Shown here piece after piece: positions 33,835 through 33,900 of a stretch of DNA of 33,900 nt. A program made the position numbers and the translations under genes. A model generated the notes under the pieces. That model had not been told where the DNA came from and made no database searches. It was given only the letters and a program-made list of their open reading frames with translations. How positions within the stretch are numbered: the stretch's first letter is position 1; every line of letters begins with the position of its first letter. Source of the DNA: a bacterium (GTDB lineage Bacteria; Ratteibacteria; UBA8468; B48-G9; DTJG01); NCBI GenBank assembly GCA_029552985.1, contig JAKPDB010000060.1:1-33900 (forward strand). The letters run 5' to 3'.

Positions 33835-33900
33835 CTATTTTTTATGTGTCTTTTTCACATAAAACAGGTATACAAGCGGTATAACAAAAAGAGTCAGGAG
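33835..33900 (-). CDS. C-terminal end of a probable RND efflux permease, cut by window edge
   Basis: Only the last 21 codons and the TAG are visible: a hydrophobic helix LLTLFVIPLVYLFYVKK and a basic tail. TLFVIPxxY with a short basic end is the usual C-terminus of AcrB/HAE-type RND permeases (last transmembrane helix). The start lies to the right of the window. The stop codon abuts the tRNA-Thr 3' end. Confidence 0.55.
   Translation of the reverse strand, partial: LLTLFVIPLVYLFYVKKTHKK

Overview
The window reads as a chromosomal piece of an AT-rich, diderm (Gram-negative type) bacterium of an uncultivated or PVC-like lineage. The diderm reading rests on an LPS-type family 9 glycosyltransferase, an outer-membrane beta-barrel, a lipoprotein and the tail of an apparent RND pump. 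A prepilin-like protein with a C-terminal FADGH motif and a GntR/LacI hybrid regulator next to sugar-related genes are commonly seen in Lentisphaerota, Omnitrophota and related candidate phyla. I cannot fix the phylum from this sequence alone.

Layout. (1) 2-8314: 3' end of a clan GH-D-like glycosidase (+), then mutL and mutS (-, overlapping), and divergently hisC and malQ (+, overlapping). (2) 17354-8317 (-): an apparent operon of a GntR/LacI-type regulator, a prepilin-like protein, a secreted DUF4838 protein, a creatinase-like M24 protein, a creatininase-family hydrolase, a TIM-barrel protein and a TIGR04076-like protein. It is headed by a near-consensus promoter whose start site lies in a perfect 17-bp palindrome, a likely autoregulatory operator. 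(3) 17363-17794: about 430 bp without a convincing gene, ending in a strong terminator. (4) 31167-17795 (-): a 13.4-kb cohesin-dockerin locus directly behind a tRNA-Pro gene. (5) 31301-33900: a lipoprotein and a heptosyltransferase-like protein (-), a rhomboid protease with TPRs (+), tRNA-Thr (+), and the C-terminus of an RND-type pump (-).

The cohesin-dockerin locus is the most interesting part. Five open frames end in dockerin-like pairs of calcium loops: a clostripain-family (C11) protease, an RCC1-repeat protein, a parallel beta-helix protein, a GH73 glucosaminidase (its frame apparently broken inside an SH3b domain), and a small cohesin-dockerin protein. Three frames carry cohesin domains: a Pro-rich scaffold that probably has a second cohesin-like domain, the small cohesin-dockerin adaptor, and a large protein in which a cohesin surface protein is fused in frame to an outer-membrane barrel with its own internal ribosome site and signal peptide. 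A secreted HEAT-repeat protein sits in the same gene run. Inference: this encodes a cellulosome-like but non-cellulolytic surface complex carrying a protease, a peptidoglycan hydrolase and binding modules, tethered to the outer membrane.

Domain calls come from motif recognition by eye; no database search was run.
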